DNA of 6,664 bases. Source: Elusimicrobiota bacterium. Its GTDB lineage: Bacteria > Elusimicrobiota > Elusimicrobia > F11. Below the pieces are notes generated by a model. It was not told the DNA's origin. It worked only from the letters and a program-made list of their open reading frames with translations, and made no database searches. Shown here in pieces: positions 1-6,641 of this stretch. How positions within the stretch are numbered: position 1 is the stretch's first letter; every line of letters begins with the position of its first letter. Made by a program: the position numbers and the translations under genes. The stretch spans positions 1-6,664 of the forward strand of contig JAKLIS010000075.1 of NCBI GenBank assembly GCA_022709485.1, given 5' to 3'.

Positions 1-3000
1 AAACGGTCCGGCAAGCTCAATCTAAAAATCCATTCATTGACCGGTTGAACTTCTTTGGTGGGATCAAAAGGAGGAATCATTAATTCTATAGGCACGAGAA
101 GATCCCCCGTTTTGGGATCGACTTCCGCCGCCAGAGCCACGGGGACAAGCCATAAATCTTCTTTTTCCGTTAATGGTCGAAGGCAATCCGAGGCAGTAAA
201 AGGATTGTTTAGGGCGTTTTTATCAACAGCCGTCCCTTCTTTAATCATTTTATCGGCCCACTTACGAAACGCGGCTTCGTCCACAAATTGTTCGGCTATT
301 TCGAACTCGCTTCCTTTTAAAACACGGAAACGGTAATTCTGAGGAATTCCCTTTCCTTTCAAGAAATCAAGACTGGGTGTAAAGCCGGTGGGTCTGCTGA
401 CAACCCCATCGTGATCAAATTTAACAGCTTGTTCATCGAGGCTAATGCCGGTAAGAGTCAGAGAATTCCAACGGCCAAAACCGCCTCTTTCATGGTCTAA
501 AAAATAATCTCCGTGTTTCCTTACATATTGTTCAAATTCGTCCATACTTTTGAAATCCAATGAAAAAGTGGGGGGTGTAATAATTTTTCCCGTTTCGGGA
601 GAAGGCATCCCAAATCTCTCGGTTGAAAGCCCTCTTTCATACGCCGCTTTCGATCCCGGAAGGGCGCTGACCCTGATGGGAGGATTTTCTTGGAGGCGCG
701 TCTGGATCCATCCAATTTGAGAAGGAGCGGTGATGCGCTCCGCGATAAGAAAATTTTTTCTGGCGTTGGTTTGTATTTGGGCGACTTTTAACTCTTTTTC
801 TTTTTTGGTGATGTCTTCGGTAAAAATAAGTTCCCAATACAATCTCACGGCCAAATCTTTTACTTTTTCCGCCTGTTCTTTGGCGGCTTCTTGAGCTGTT
901 CTTTTAATTTTTAACCGCCATCCTTGATAAGTCGACCAGGCTGATTTCGTATGTTGAATAAAAGGGTCCCAATTGATGGGTTTTGGCTTCGGAGATTCGG
1001 GTTTGGCCGCTTCCTTTTTGGCAGCCGGGGGAGGCGGCAATTTATTTTCTTTTTGAACAATTTTTTCTTTGTCTTTTTTCCGGTTGGCGCCCTGGGTTTG
1101 AGAAGGAGACTTTAGACAGCTGAGTCCAACAAAAATACTGGCAAGCATCAGAGTTCCCGCCACCGCCATGACCCATAAACGAGAATTTTTGAATCGGAAT
1201 CGGGGGAGATCATTGTTCAATGAATCGGTGGAGAAAGGCGCACTCTTAGGAGAACCGGGACGTATTTCTGTTGTCAAGAATTCACCTGCGGTTGATTCGG
1301 AATCTTGATTTACAGGATTTTCATGGACCACGTTTTGAACGATTTCTTCGGCGGCATTCACCACTTCCCCCACGGGATCTTTCAAAGGACCTCCCATAGG
1401 ATTTTCCTGGGGCGTAATACCACCCACCAAATCATCCGGAAGAGTCCACCGGGCCGGGTCCTCGACAGTCTCCGGGACTAAACCCGAATTGTCTCCATCT
1501 GAACCATTGGTAAGGTTTTTGGCCTTTTTAAATTCCTTCGAGAGAGCCTCGAGTTCATCTGGGGGTATAAGCTCAAACAAACTTTCGGCATCTGATGAGG
1601 TGGAGGAAAGGGGTTCGGGATTAATGTTGACCGGTGGGGCTTGCGCCTGATATTCATTGTGCTGAGCCGCAGCAATAATTTCTGCAGGTTCTTGGTTTAA
1701 AGGCTCTATTGAAAGGGCCGGGAGAACAGCTTTTTCCGGCGCCACGGCGGGAACAGGCTTAAGTGATTTTTTTCTCGCTTTCTTTTGGACCCTGGGTCCT
1801 TTCTTCCGAATTTTTCGCTCTTCGGCCGCAATCGAGTTGATAGCGGCTTCAATATTTTCCCACAATACGCGGAATTTAGCGTGGGGTGATTTTTTTTGGT
1901 TTTTTAATTCATTCAAAACTTTCGTCTCGAATTTTTGATAATCCATTGCACGAGTGGAATCTTGGTCAAAAAAATTTCCAATAAGGCCCCAAAACTCCGT
2001 AGATTTAAGACCTCGGTAATTTTTGCTTGATCTTTTCTTTCGCTCCTGAAGTTTTAACCACAATAGAGCTTTAAATAATTGAGGACGTAGGCTTGCATCG
2101 AAGAAACACCCCTTAATAATGGCCACAAGAATTAGGTAATCAACGGGATAACCGGCGACTTGGTGAATACGTTTTTTTGAGAGATGTCGTTTCCGGTCGG
2201 ATGACTTTTTAATTTTAAGGATTTCTTCCAATTCTTCCCCATGAACCCATTGGTGGTTTTTCGTGTTTATAAAAATTTCATTGACATCCCGGCCCGTCAA
2301 TCCCAAGACGGCCAAAAATCCCGCGTACATTTGAAAAAGGTCTTTTTCAATGACCGGATTTCTTTTTCGATAGTAGGAATCGGGATGTCTCTTAATGCCC
2401 CGGTCCTGAAAAATCTCTTTTATTTGATCCAGCGTCGGTTTTCCCATCGAGGGAGTCCAGGCTTGATCTGGAGTGGAGGAGGCCACTTTTTCGGCTGAGG
2501 CCACTGGGGGAATAGATTCCTTGGTCAGAGATTCTGGAACGACTGGTGATGCCGGTTCTGAAACGAGAGGCGACAAGGGAGGCGTCGGTTCCAAATCTTC
2601 TTTCACAATGGGTTCAATAAAATTGGAGTATATTCCCGCGAAGATGGGGTTTTCGGCGGGGGGGGGAATCACAAACTGCACATCCGGTTCGGCGATTGCC
2701 GCGGGCACTTCATCCCGGGGAATATTTTGGGCTGGGCTTTCCTTGAGTTTTTTGGTCGACATCTCCGCGTCAGAAGTCTCGACGACAATGTCAGGCTCTG
2801 AAGGAGTTCCCTCAAAGGTGAGGGCCAATTTTTGCCCGGCTTTAAGGACCTTAGCGGAATTTTCTAGCTCCTCAATCCCCATGACAATTTCTGGTTCTTG
2901 AAATTGGCTTTCTTCTATCAGTGCATCCAAATCTTCATTCCCCTTTCTTCCGGGAATTCTATCAATGGGGATAAATTTCACCCGTTGCGATGCTACGGGA

Positions 3001-5189
3001 GTCAACCATTCCAGCACCGGCTCCCAGGGCATTCGACGGGTTGGAACCCCCTCGAAAGCCAGTTGAAATTCCAGGCGGGGAATGGGACTTTTCAGCAATT
3101 CGATGAGATCACCGAACCGTCGATGAAGCCAATCCCAAGACCCCAAAATAATGGCGGCGACAACGATGCCCCTCAACATAAATAATGGGAAATAAAGCTG
3201 AAAAAATCCCGCGGGGATCTCCGCCCATATTTGGGGTCCGAACATAATGGCCACCGTCGTTAAAACCACCGAACTATATCCCACCAAAAAGCTGATACCC
3301 ATGATGAAGCTTAATTTCTGAACGTCCACCTTCCCCCGTTCAATTTCTTCACCCCCCTCGTGGATTTTAATTGTCACAATGCCATCCGCTTCTGAAACTT
3401 GGACAGAATCGGTTTCTATTTTCTTCTCTCGACTGAACTGGACAGCGGAAACCGCGCCAAGCGCGCCCAAAATTTCTGGAACGCCCCCCTCCTTCGGAAT
3501 GTTGGGGGCTTGCAAAGGAAGCAGAGAATTCATCCCCGCCTTTAAAAGAGTCCAAGGATTCGGCAAGGGGCCTTTCACTTTGACCAAATTATTTTTCTGC
3601 CCTTTGCAGGTTAAAGCCGGCTGAACCACCACATAGGGGTAGCCTTTTTCTCTGAGGATTTTTGTGAGGCCGGCGGTATGGAATCCCCCGGCCACGAGGG
3701 CGATATGGGAGGGCCTTTTTTCCTCCGGAATGGCCGCGAGGTAACCTTCAAGCCGCGCGGCCATGTTTTTATCTCGGCGGATGGCGAGCGAGTAAAAGTT
3801 TTTGACGAAGCCGAAAAACTCGGCATAATGGGGCTCAACAACCCGCGGATAGGGCTTTAAGCCCAGATTTTTTTCCAGCGTGAAGAGAAATTTTTCCGCC
3901 GCCACCCAGTCCAACGATTCGCCGATTTTCACCACTTCGTTCACGGATTTCGGGGTGAGTTCCAGTTTCCATAACCGTTCCTGCTTATCGAGCGCCCGGG
4001 AAATTTTGAGAAATGTTTGAATATCGGAATACCGGTTCAGTTTTCGGGCCAACTTATCTCCCGCCGCGACCTCCAAGGCGGTCACTTCATCAATCAATTT
4101 ATCAACCGGGATGGATTGAGAAAGACTCAAATAGCGGCTGAATTTCCGAAGGGATTCGGGAACGGGGATTTGGCGGCTTTGCGCGATTTTAATCAAATCT
4201 CCGTAAAAACTTTTTGCGCTGAGGCGGCCCTCTTTAAATAAAAGAAAATTGGACGTCAGCCATTCTCCTTCCGCCACCGACATCTGAGACGATAGGCTCC
4301 GGACAAGCTTTTCATTTTCCTCCGTCATCATTTTGGGATTGTATTCCTTCTCCCATTTCTCAAGGCTCACATATTGACTGATGACGGGAAGATGTCTCCT
4401 CTCGGGGCATAGAGTTAAAAGGTAATTGAGGTAATCGGAATGATTAATTTGGCCCAGGGAAAACCGACGGCGGTTATTTTCATATTCACGGATCTCCATC
4501 GGTAGAAAAAATCGCTCGATCCGGGTGATTCTTTTTCTTAAAAACTCAAGGGCCCCTGCCATCCGGGCCCGGCCATTCTCAGATTTTTCCCGCGCCGCCA
4601 GGTTGCTGAGATAGTCATTCTTATTTTCAACGCCCAGCAATTTCACTTCTTGAGGCCGGCGGATAAGGGCAAAATAATGAGCGCCTGAGATAAAATTTCT
4701 TTCAAGGAAAGCCCGCGCCGTCATTTCCCGCCATTGGTCATAGGGGGTGCGATTGTAAGGGGTGAAATCCAAAGCGGTCCAGGCGCCTTCTAAAGCAACC
4801 ATGAGCGGCCGTGAATCAGAATATTCGAGGGCTTGTCCCAAGATGGCGGCAATATTTAACTGGACCCCGGCATCATTGTGAACATCTTGAATATGGATGA
4901 TTTGAGGAAGGCGAGTGGAATGGGAAGGAGACCAGGAATCGACAATTCGACCCACGGCTTCCGGGACCGAAAACCCTTCCGGAATAGACTTCATTCGCGG
5001 AAGGATGGAAGACAAAGAAGGAAATCCGGCAGGGGCAGGAGGAAGAACCGCGCGGGATTGTCTCTGTCCCCAGAAAAAATTGCCCTGAGAAGCCTGAGCC
5101 AAGGGAACCCCGGCCACCTCAAATGCCATCACCAAAGCCATTGCTACAGAAATAGCTTTCTTTATCGGAAGGCTGTTTTTATTGGGCAT
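1..5189 (-). CDS. Giant exported multidomain protein with N-terminal TIKI/ChaN/TraB-like domain (3' end outside window)
   Basis: This is one open frame of 1729 codons without a stop, leaving the window at its left edge, so the C-terminus is missing. Residues 1-33 look like a signal peptide: K4, K10 and K11, a hydrophobic core, and AQA before a likely cut after A33. Residues about 45-530 resemble the TIKI/EreA/ChaN/TraB-type superfamily, with HIQDVH (99-104), EGAW (134-137), SGAHYFAL (168-175), GVEN (186-189) and GGFHT (501-505); between the last two lies a long charged helical insert. Membrane segments are seen near 628-650, 664-687 and 1338-1360. Between them lie a Pro/Glu-rich linker (about 690-912), a basic helical domain (about 918-1143) and an acidic linker (about 1145-1335). 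A Lys/Pro-rich stretch (about 1362-1408) and an unrecognised C-terminal region follow. The exact function is unknown; metal or haem binding by the N-terminal domain is inferred from the family. It probably sits in the envelope. The ATG at 5189 was chosen; an in-frame TTG at 5198 is possible. Confidence 0.92.
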   Translation of the reverse strand, partial: MPNKNSLPIKKAISVAMALVMAFEVAGVPLAQASQGNFFWGQRQSRAVLPPAPAGFPSLSSILPRMKSIPEGFSVPEAVGRIVDSWSPSHSTRLPQIIHIQDVHNDAGVQLNIAAILGQALEYSDSRPLMVALEGAWTALDFTPYNRTPYDQWREMTARAFLERNFISGAHYFALIRRPQEVKLLGVENKNDYLSNLAAREKSENGRARMAGALEFLRKRITRIERFFLPMEIREYENNRRRFSLGQINHSDYLNYLLTLCPERRHLPVISQYVSLEKWEKEYNPKMMTEENEKLVRSLSSQMSVAEGEWLTSNFLLFKEGRLSAKSFYGDLIKIAQSRQIPVPESLRKFSRYLSLSQSIPVDKLIDEVTALEVAAGDKLARKLNRYSDIQTFLKISRALDKQERLWKLELTPKSVNEVVKIGESLDWVAAEKFLFTLEKNLGLKPYPRVVEPHYAEFFGFVKNFYSLAIRRDKNMAARLEGYLAAIPEEKRPSHIALVAGGFHTAGLTKILREKGYPYVVVQPALTCKGQKNNLVKVKGPLPNPWTLLKAGMNSLLPLQAPNIPKEGGVPEILGALGAVSAVQFSREKKIETDSVQVSEADGIVTIKIHEGGEEIERGKVDVQKLSFIMGISFLVGYSSVVLTTVAIMFGPQIWAEIPAGFFQLYFPLFMLRGIVVAAIILGSWDWLHRRFGDLIELLKSPIPRLEFQLAFEGVPTRRMPWEPVLEWLTPVASQRVKFIPIDRIPGRKGNEDLDALIEESQFQEPEIVMGIEELENSAKVLKAGQKLALTFEGTPSEPDIVVETSDAEMSTKKLKESPAQNIPRDEVPAAIAEPDVQFVIPPPAENPIFAGIYSNFIEPIVKEDLEPTPPLSPLVSEPASPVVPESLTKESIPPVASAEKVASSTPDQAWTPSMGKPTLDQIKEIFQDRGIKRHPDSYYRKRNPVIEKDLFQMYAGFLAVLGLTGRDVNEIFINTKNHQWVHGEELEEILKIKKSSDRKRHLSKKRIHQVAGYPVDYLILVAIIKGCFFDASLRPQLFKALLWLKLQERKKRSSKNYRGLKSTEFWGLIGNFFDQDSTRAMDYQKFETKVLNELKNQKKSPHAKFRVLWENIEAAINSIAAEERKIRKKGPRVQKKARKKSLKPVPAVAPEKAVLPALSIEPLNQEPAEIIAAAQHNEYQAQAPPVNINPEPLSSTSSDAESLFELIPPDELEALSKEFKKAKNLTNGSDGDNSGLVPETVEDPARWTLPDDLVGGITPQENPMGGPLKDPVGEVVNAAEEIVQNVVHENPVNQDSESTAGEFLTTEIRPGSPKSAPFSTDSLNNDLPRFRFKNSRLWVMAVAGTLMLASIFVGLSCLKSPSQTQGANRKKDKEKIVQKENKLPPPPAAKKEAAKPESPKPKPINWDPFIQHTKSAWSTYQGWRLKIKRTAQEAAKEQAEKVKDLAVRLYWELIFTEDITKKEKELKVAQIQTNARKNFLIAERITAPSQIGWIQTRLQENPPIRVSALPGSKAAYERGLSTERFGMPSPETGKIITPPTFSLDFKSMDEFEQYVRKHGDYFLDHERGGFGRWNSLTLTGISLDEQAVKFDHDGVVSRPTGFTPSLDFLKGKGIPQNYRFRVLKGSEFEIAEQFVDEAAFRKWADKMIKEGTAVDKNALNNPFTASDCLRPLTEKEDLWLVPVALAAEVDPKTGDLLVPIELMIPPFDPTKEVQPVNEWIFRLSLPDR
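2658..2666. repeat. Nine-base G/C homopolymer tract inside the giant gene
   Basis: Nine G on the plus strand read as nine C in the coding strand, encoding Pro842-Pro844 in the Pro/Glu-rich linker. Tracts of this kind can slip during replication. A change of one or two bases would leave the N-terminal domain and the first two membrane segments intact and shift the frame of all that follows. Confidence 0.8.
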
Positions 5190-5201
5190 GAATTTCAATA
5201 T

Positions 5202-5207
5202 CCCTCC
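5202..5207 (-). promoter_or_regulatory. Shine-Dalgarno GGAGGG for the giant protein gene, with ambiguous start
   Basis: On the minus strand GGAGGG lies 12 nt before the ATG at 5189 and only 3 nt before an in-frame TTG at 5198. The first spacing is longer than usual and the second shorter, so the site does not settle the start. The TTG start would add three residues (MKF) before the same signal peptide, so the predicted function does not change. Confidence 0.6.
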
Positions 5208-5219
5208 AGTCTCAACATC

Positions 5220-5225
5220 ATTTTA
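5220..5225 (-). promoter_or_regulatory. Possible -10 box (TAAAAT) ahead of the giant protein gene
   Basis: TAAAAT on the minus strand differs from the TATAAT consensus at one base. It would place a transcript start roughly 20 nt upstream of the start codon. No convincing -35 hexamer lies 16-18 bp further upstream, so this is a weak call. Read-through from the aminotransferase gene is equally possible, because no clear terminator separates the two genes. Confidence 0.22.
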
Positions 5226-5263
5226 CCGGCCGGAGGGTTAAGAATTCCTTAAGGGAAGGTAAA
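5222..5263. repeat. Interrupted nested inverted repeat in the gap between the two large genes
   Basis: The outer arms TTTACC (5222-5227) and GGTAAA (5258-5263) enclose inner arms TTAAG (5238-5242) and CTTAA (5248-5252) around AATTC. An 8-bp palindrome, CCGGCCGG (5226-5233), overlaps the left outer arm. Mismatched bases separate inner and outer arms, and no T-run follows on either strand, so it does not read as an intrinsic terminator. It overlaps the possible -10 box and could be an operator, or chance. Apart from this, the -10 and the ribosome binding site, I see nothing in the 166-bp gap. Confidence 0.3.
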
Positions 5264-5355
5264 CATTTCGTAACAAATTAATGATGAAAATTAGCCGAAA
5301 AAGCAGCCTATTTAATGAAATTGGAAAGATTTGGGATGGAGAATGGAGGAGAAGG

Positions 5356-6543
5356 TTAAAGCAAATCTTTAATGACATTCCCCAGCCGGGAAATGCCGAT
5401 TTTCAGGTCCGAATCTTTGGAGTTGGTGAAATTGAGGCGCATGGTGTTTTCGCCTCCCCCTTTCGGGAAAAAAACAGATCCTTCCACAAAAGCCACATTC
5501 TTTTTGATAGCCCTCTCAAACACTTTGGAGGCTTTTAATTTTTTGGGGAGAATGCACCACACAAACATTCCTCCTTCAGGTTCAAACACTTGAACTTCGG
5601 GCGGAAAAAATTCTCTGATGTATTTGATCATGAGCCCCGCCTTGTGGGCGTAATCTTTCACAATGGTGGGTATGTGTTTCTCCAAATAACCATGTTGACA
5701 ATAATGATACACGGCGTATTGGATAAACGTATTGGCTTGAAGTGTGGTGGCTTGCTTGGCCAAAACCAGCTTAGAAATAATTTCTTCCTCCGCCAGGATA
5801 TAACCCAATCGGATCCCCGGGGAGAGGAGCTTCGAAAAAGTAGACAAATAGACCACCCCTTTTCCCTTGGCCAGAGAATAAAGAGATGGGACCCAGCTTC
5901 CTTTAAACCGTATTAAGCCATAGGGGTCGTCCTCAATGATAGGCACTCTATATTTTTGGGCAAGTCTTAAGAGGCCTTTTCGCCTCTCAACCGGCATGGT
6001 CACGCCCGCCGGATTATGGAAGGTGGGGACCACATAAATAAACTTCACTTTCCGGGCTTTGAGTTGTTTTTCGGCTTTCGCGAGATCAATTCCTCCCCGA
6101 TCAATGTCGGCGGTCACGAATTTGGCCTGGTAAGTATTGAAAGATTGAATGGCTCCTAGGTAAGAAGGATTTTCCAGAAGAACGTAATCCCCTTTGGCCA
6201 AAAAGATTTTTCCCAATAAATCTAAGGCCTGTTGGGATCCGTGAACCAAAAGCATTTCTTTAGGTTCGGCGAAAATTTTTTGTTTCTTGAGCCATTGGCA
6301 TAAACATTTTTTGAGTCCGGGGATTCCCTCCGTGACGGTATATTGAAGCGCCCGAATGCCGTCTTGCCGGATGGTGTCTTTCACCGCTTGCTCAAACTCC
6401 TTAAGGGGAAAGGAATCGGGAGAAGGAAGGCCCCCGGCAAAAGAAATCACACCCGGGCGAGACGAAAATTTCAATATCTCCCGGATGATCGAAGCCTTCA
6501 TGCGGCTCAAACGCGGCGCGTATTCGAAAATGTCGTTTTTCAT
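5356..6543 (-). CDS. PLP-dependent aminotransferase, class I/II fold (KAT-II/LysN/aromatic aminotransferase type)
   Basis: This 395-residue enzyme is complete and of normal length for fold-type I aminotransferases of the 2-aminoadipate/kynurenine/aromatic group. It should move an amino group between an amino acid and a 2-oxo acid in the cytoplasm. In 395-aa numbering it shows GGLPSPDSFP (37-46), Tyr68, PTFHNPAG with Asn177, EDDPYG with Asp205 (pairing the PLP ring nitrogen) and Tyr208, then STFSK with the Schiff-base Lys238. SPGIRLGY carries the phosphate-binding Arg245, and MRLNF carries Arg369, the usual substrate-carboxylate contact. All key residues are present, so it should be active. 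The substrate cannot be read from sequence; the aromatic-rich leader ORF upstream hints at aromatic amino acids. A TTG at 6561 is in frame, but the ATG at 6543 is preferred because it overlaps the leader stop as ATGA and neither start has its own Shine-Dalgarno site. Confidence 0.93.
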   Translation of the reverse strand: MKNDIFEYAPRLSRMKASIIREILKFSSRPGVISFAGGLPSPDSFPLKEFEQAVKDTIRQDGIRALQYTVTEGIPGLKKCLCQWLKKQKIFAEPKEMLLVHGSQQALDLLGKIFLAKGDYVLLENPSYLGAIQSFNTYQAKFVTADIDRGGIDLAKAEKQLKARKVKFIYVVPTFHNPAGVTMPVERRKGLLRLAQKYRVPIIEDDPYGLIRFKGSWVPSLYSLAKGKGVVYLSTFSKLLSPGIRLGYILAEEEIISKLVLAKQATTLQANTFIQYAVYHYCQHGYLEKHIPTIVKDYAHKAGLMIKYIREFFPPEVQVFEPEGGMFVWCILPKKLKASKVFERAIKKNVAFVEGSVFFPKGGGENTMRLNFTNSKDSDLKIGISRLGNVIKDLL

Positions 6544-6626
6544 TGGGGCCAATAATACCAAAAGGAAGAAGGGGTCAAGTCGCTACATGACTCAAAAAGT
6601 GAGTCATGTAGCGACTTGATAATCAT
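6540..6626 (-). CDS. Candidate 28-residue leader peptide, translationally coupled to the aminotransferase
   Basis: This short ORF starts with ATG at 6626, 8 nt after a GGAGGGG ribosome binding site. It runs 28 codons and stops at TGA (6542-6540), whose first two bases are the last two of the aminotransferase ATG, giving an ATGA overlap typical of translational coupling. Its last residues are FWYYWPQ, so codons 22-26 call for all three aromatic amino acids in a row. Codons 3-18 coincide with a perfect 20-bp hairpin. The arrangement resembles amino-acid-responsive leader peptides in outline. It would explain why the aminotransferase lacks its own ribosome binding site. The peptide has no domain and I know of no homologue. 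The alternative is a chance ORF over a hairpin and a T-rich spacer, in which aromatic codons are expected to be enriched. Confidence 0.42.
   Translation of the reverse strand: MIIKSLHDSLFESCSDLTPSSFWYYWPQ
6552..6578 (-). promoter_or_regulatory. Weak alternative promoter just ahead of the aminotransferase
   Basis: On the minus strand TTGACC (6578-6573) is followed after 15 bp by TATTAT (6557-6552). A transcript from it would begin within a base or two of the ATG at 6543, giving a near-leaderless mRNA. The spacer is short and the -35 overlaps the inverted repeat, which could then act as an operator. This reading competes with the leader-peptide model. Confidence 0.2.
6575..6619. repeat. Perfect 20-bp inverted repeat with 5-nt loop
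   Basis: The arms at 6575-6594 and 6600-6619 are exact reverse complements. The loop is AAAAG on the plus strand and CTTTT on the minus strand. In RNA this makes a strong uninterrupted stem. It lies 32 nt upstream of the aminotransferase ATG and inside the candidate leader ORF. Neither strand has a proper T-run right after the stem: the minus strand continues with a pyrimidine-rich but C-containing stretch. A simple intrinsic terminator is therefore not favoured. It could be an attenuator or coupling hairpin, a dimeric repressor site, or a small mobile repeat. Confidence 0.85.
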
Positions 6627-6634
6627 CTAGGAGT

Positions 6635-6641
6635 CCCCTCC
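6635..6641 (-). promoter_or_regulatory. Shine-Dalgarno GGAGGGG for the leader ORF
   Basis: GGAGGGG on the minus strand is separated by 8 nt from the ATG at 6626. It is the only strong ribosome binding site ahead of the aminotransferase. This supports entry of ribosomes at the leader ORF and their passage to the ATGA junction. Confidence 0.5.

Noticed and set aside
55..336. A 93-codon plus-strand open frame near the left edge
   Set aside because: It is antisense to the giant gene, which keeps an intact frame throughout, and its translation looks like a low-complexity shadow.
1840..2440. Resemblance of part of the middle domain (around GYPVDYLILVAI) to the C-terminal region of tRNA CCA-adding enzymes
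   Set aside because: Only a short hydrophobic helix pattern matches; the nucleotidyltransferase catalytic motifs are absent.
2473..2901. A 142-codon open frame on the plus strand
   Set aside because: It lies fully antisense to the giant gene and is rich in Gly/Ser/Thr, as expected from reading its Pro/Glu linker backwards. It shows no domain and no ribosome binding site I could support.
3611..3841. Minus-strand short frames inside the giant gene, such as this one and those at 637-837 and 1478-1675
   Set aside because: They lie in other frames of the same strand, while the main frame carries conserved motifs across the first of these regions and stays open across all of them.
5192..5218. An eight-codon ORF (MMLRLEGY) ahead of the giant gene
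   Set aside because: It has no ribosome binding site of its own and its span covers that of the giant gene; an ORF this short is expected by chance.
5290..5315. A possible terminator after the aminotransferase, from a GGCTGC...CGGCTA stretch with a T-run
   Set aside because: The arms pair over only a few bases and need a bulge, so the stem is too weak to call.
6343..6619. Plus-strand frames over the start of the aminotransferase and the hairpin
   Set aside because: They are antisense to a well-supported enzyme and owe their length to its codon pattern.
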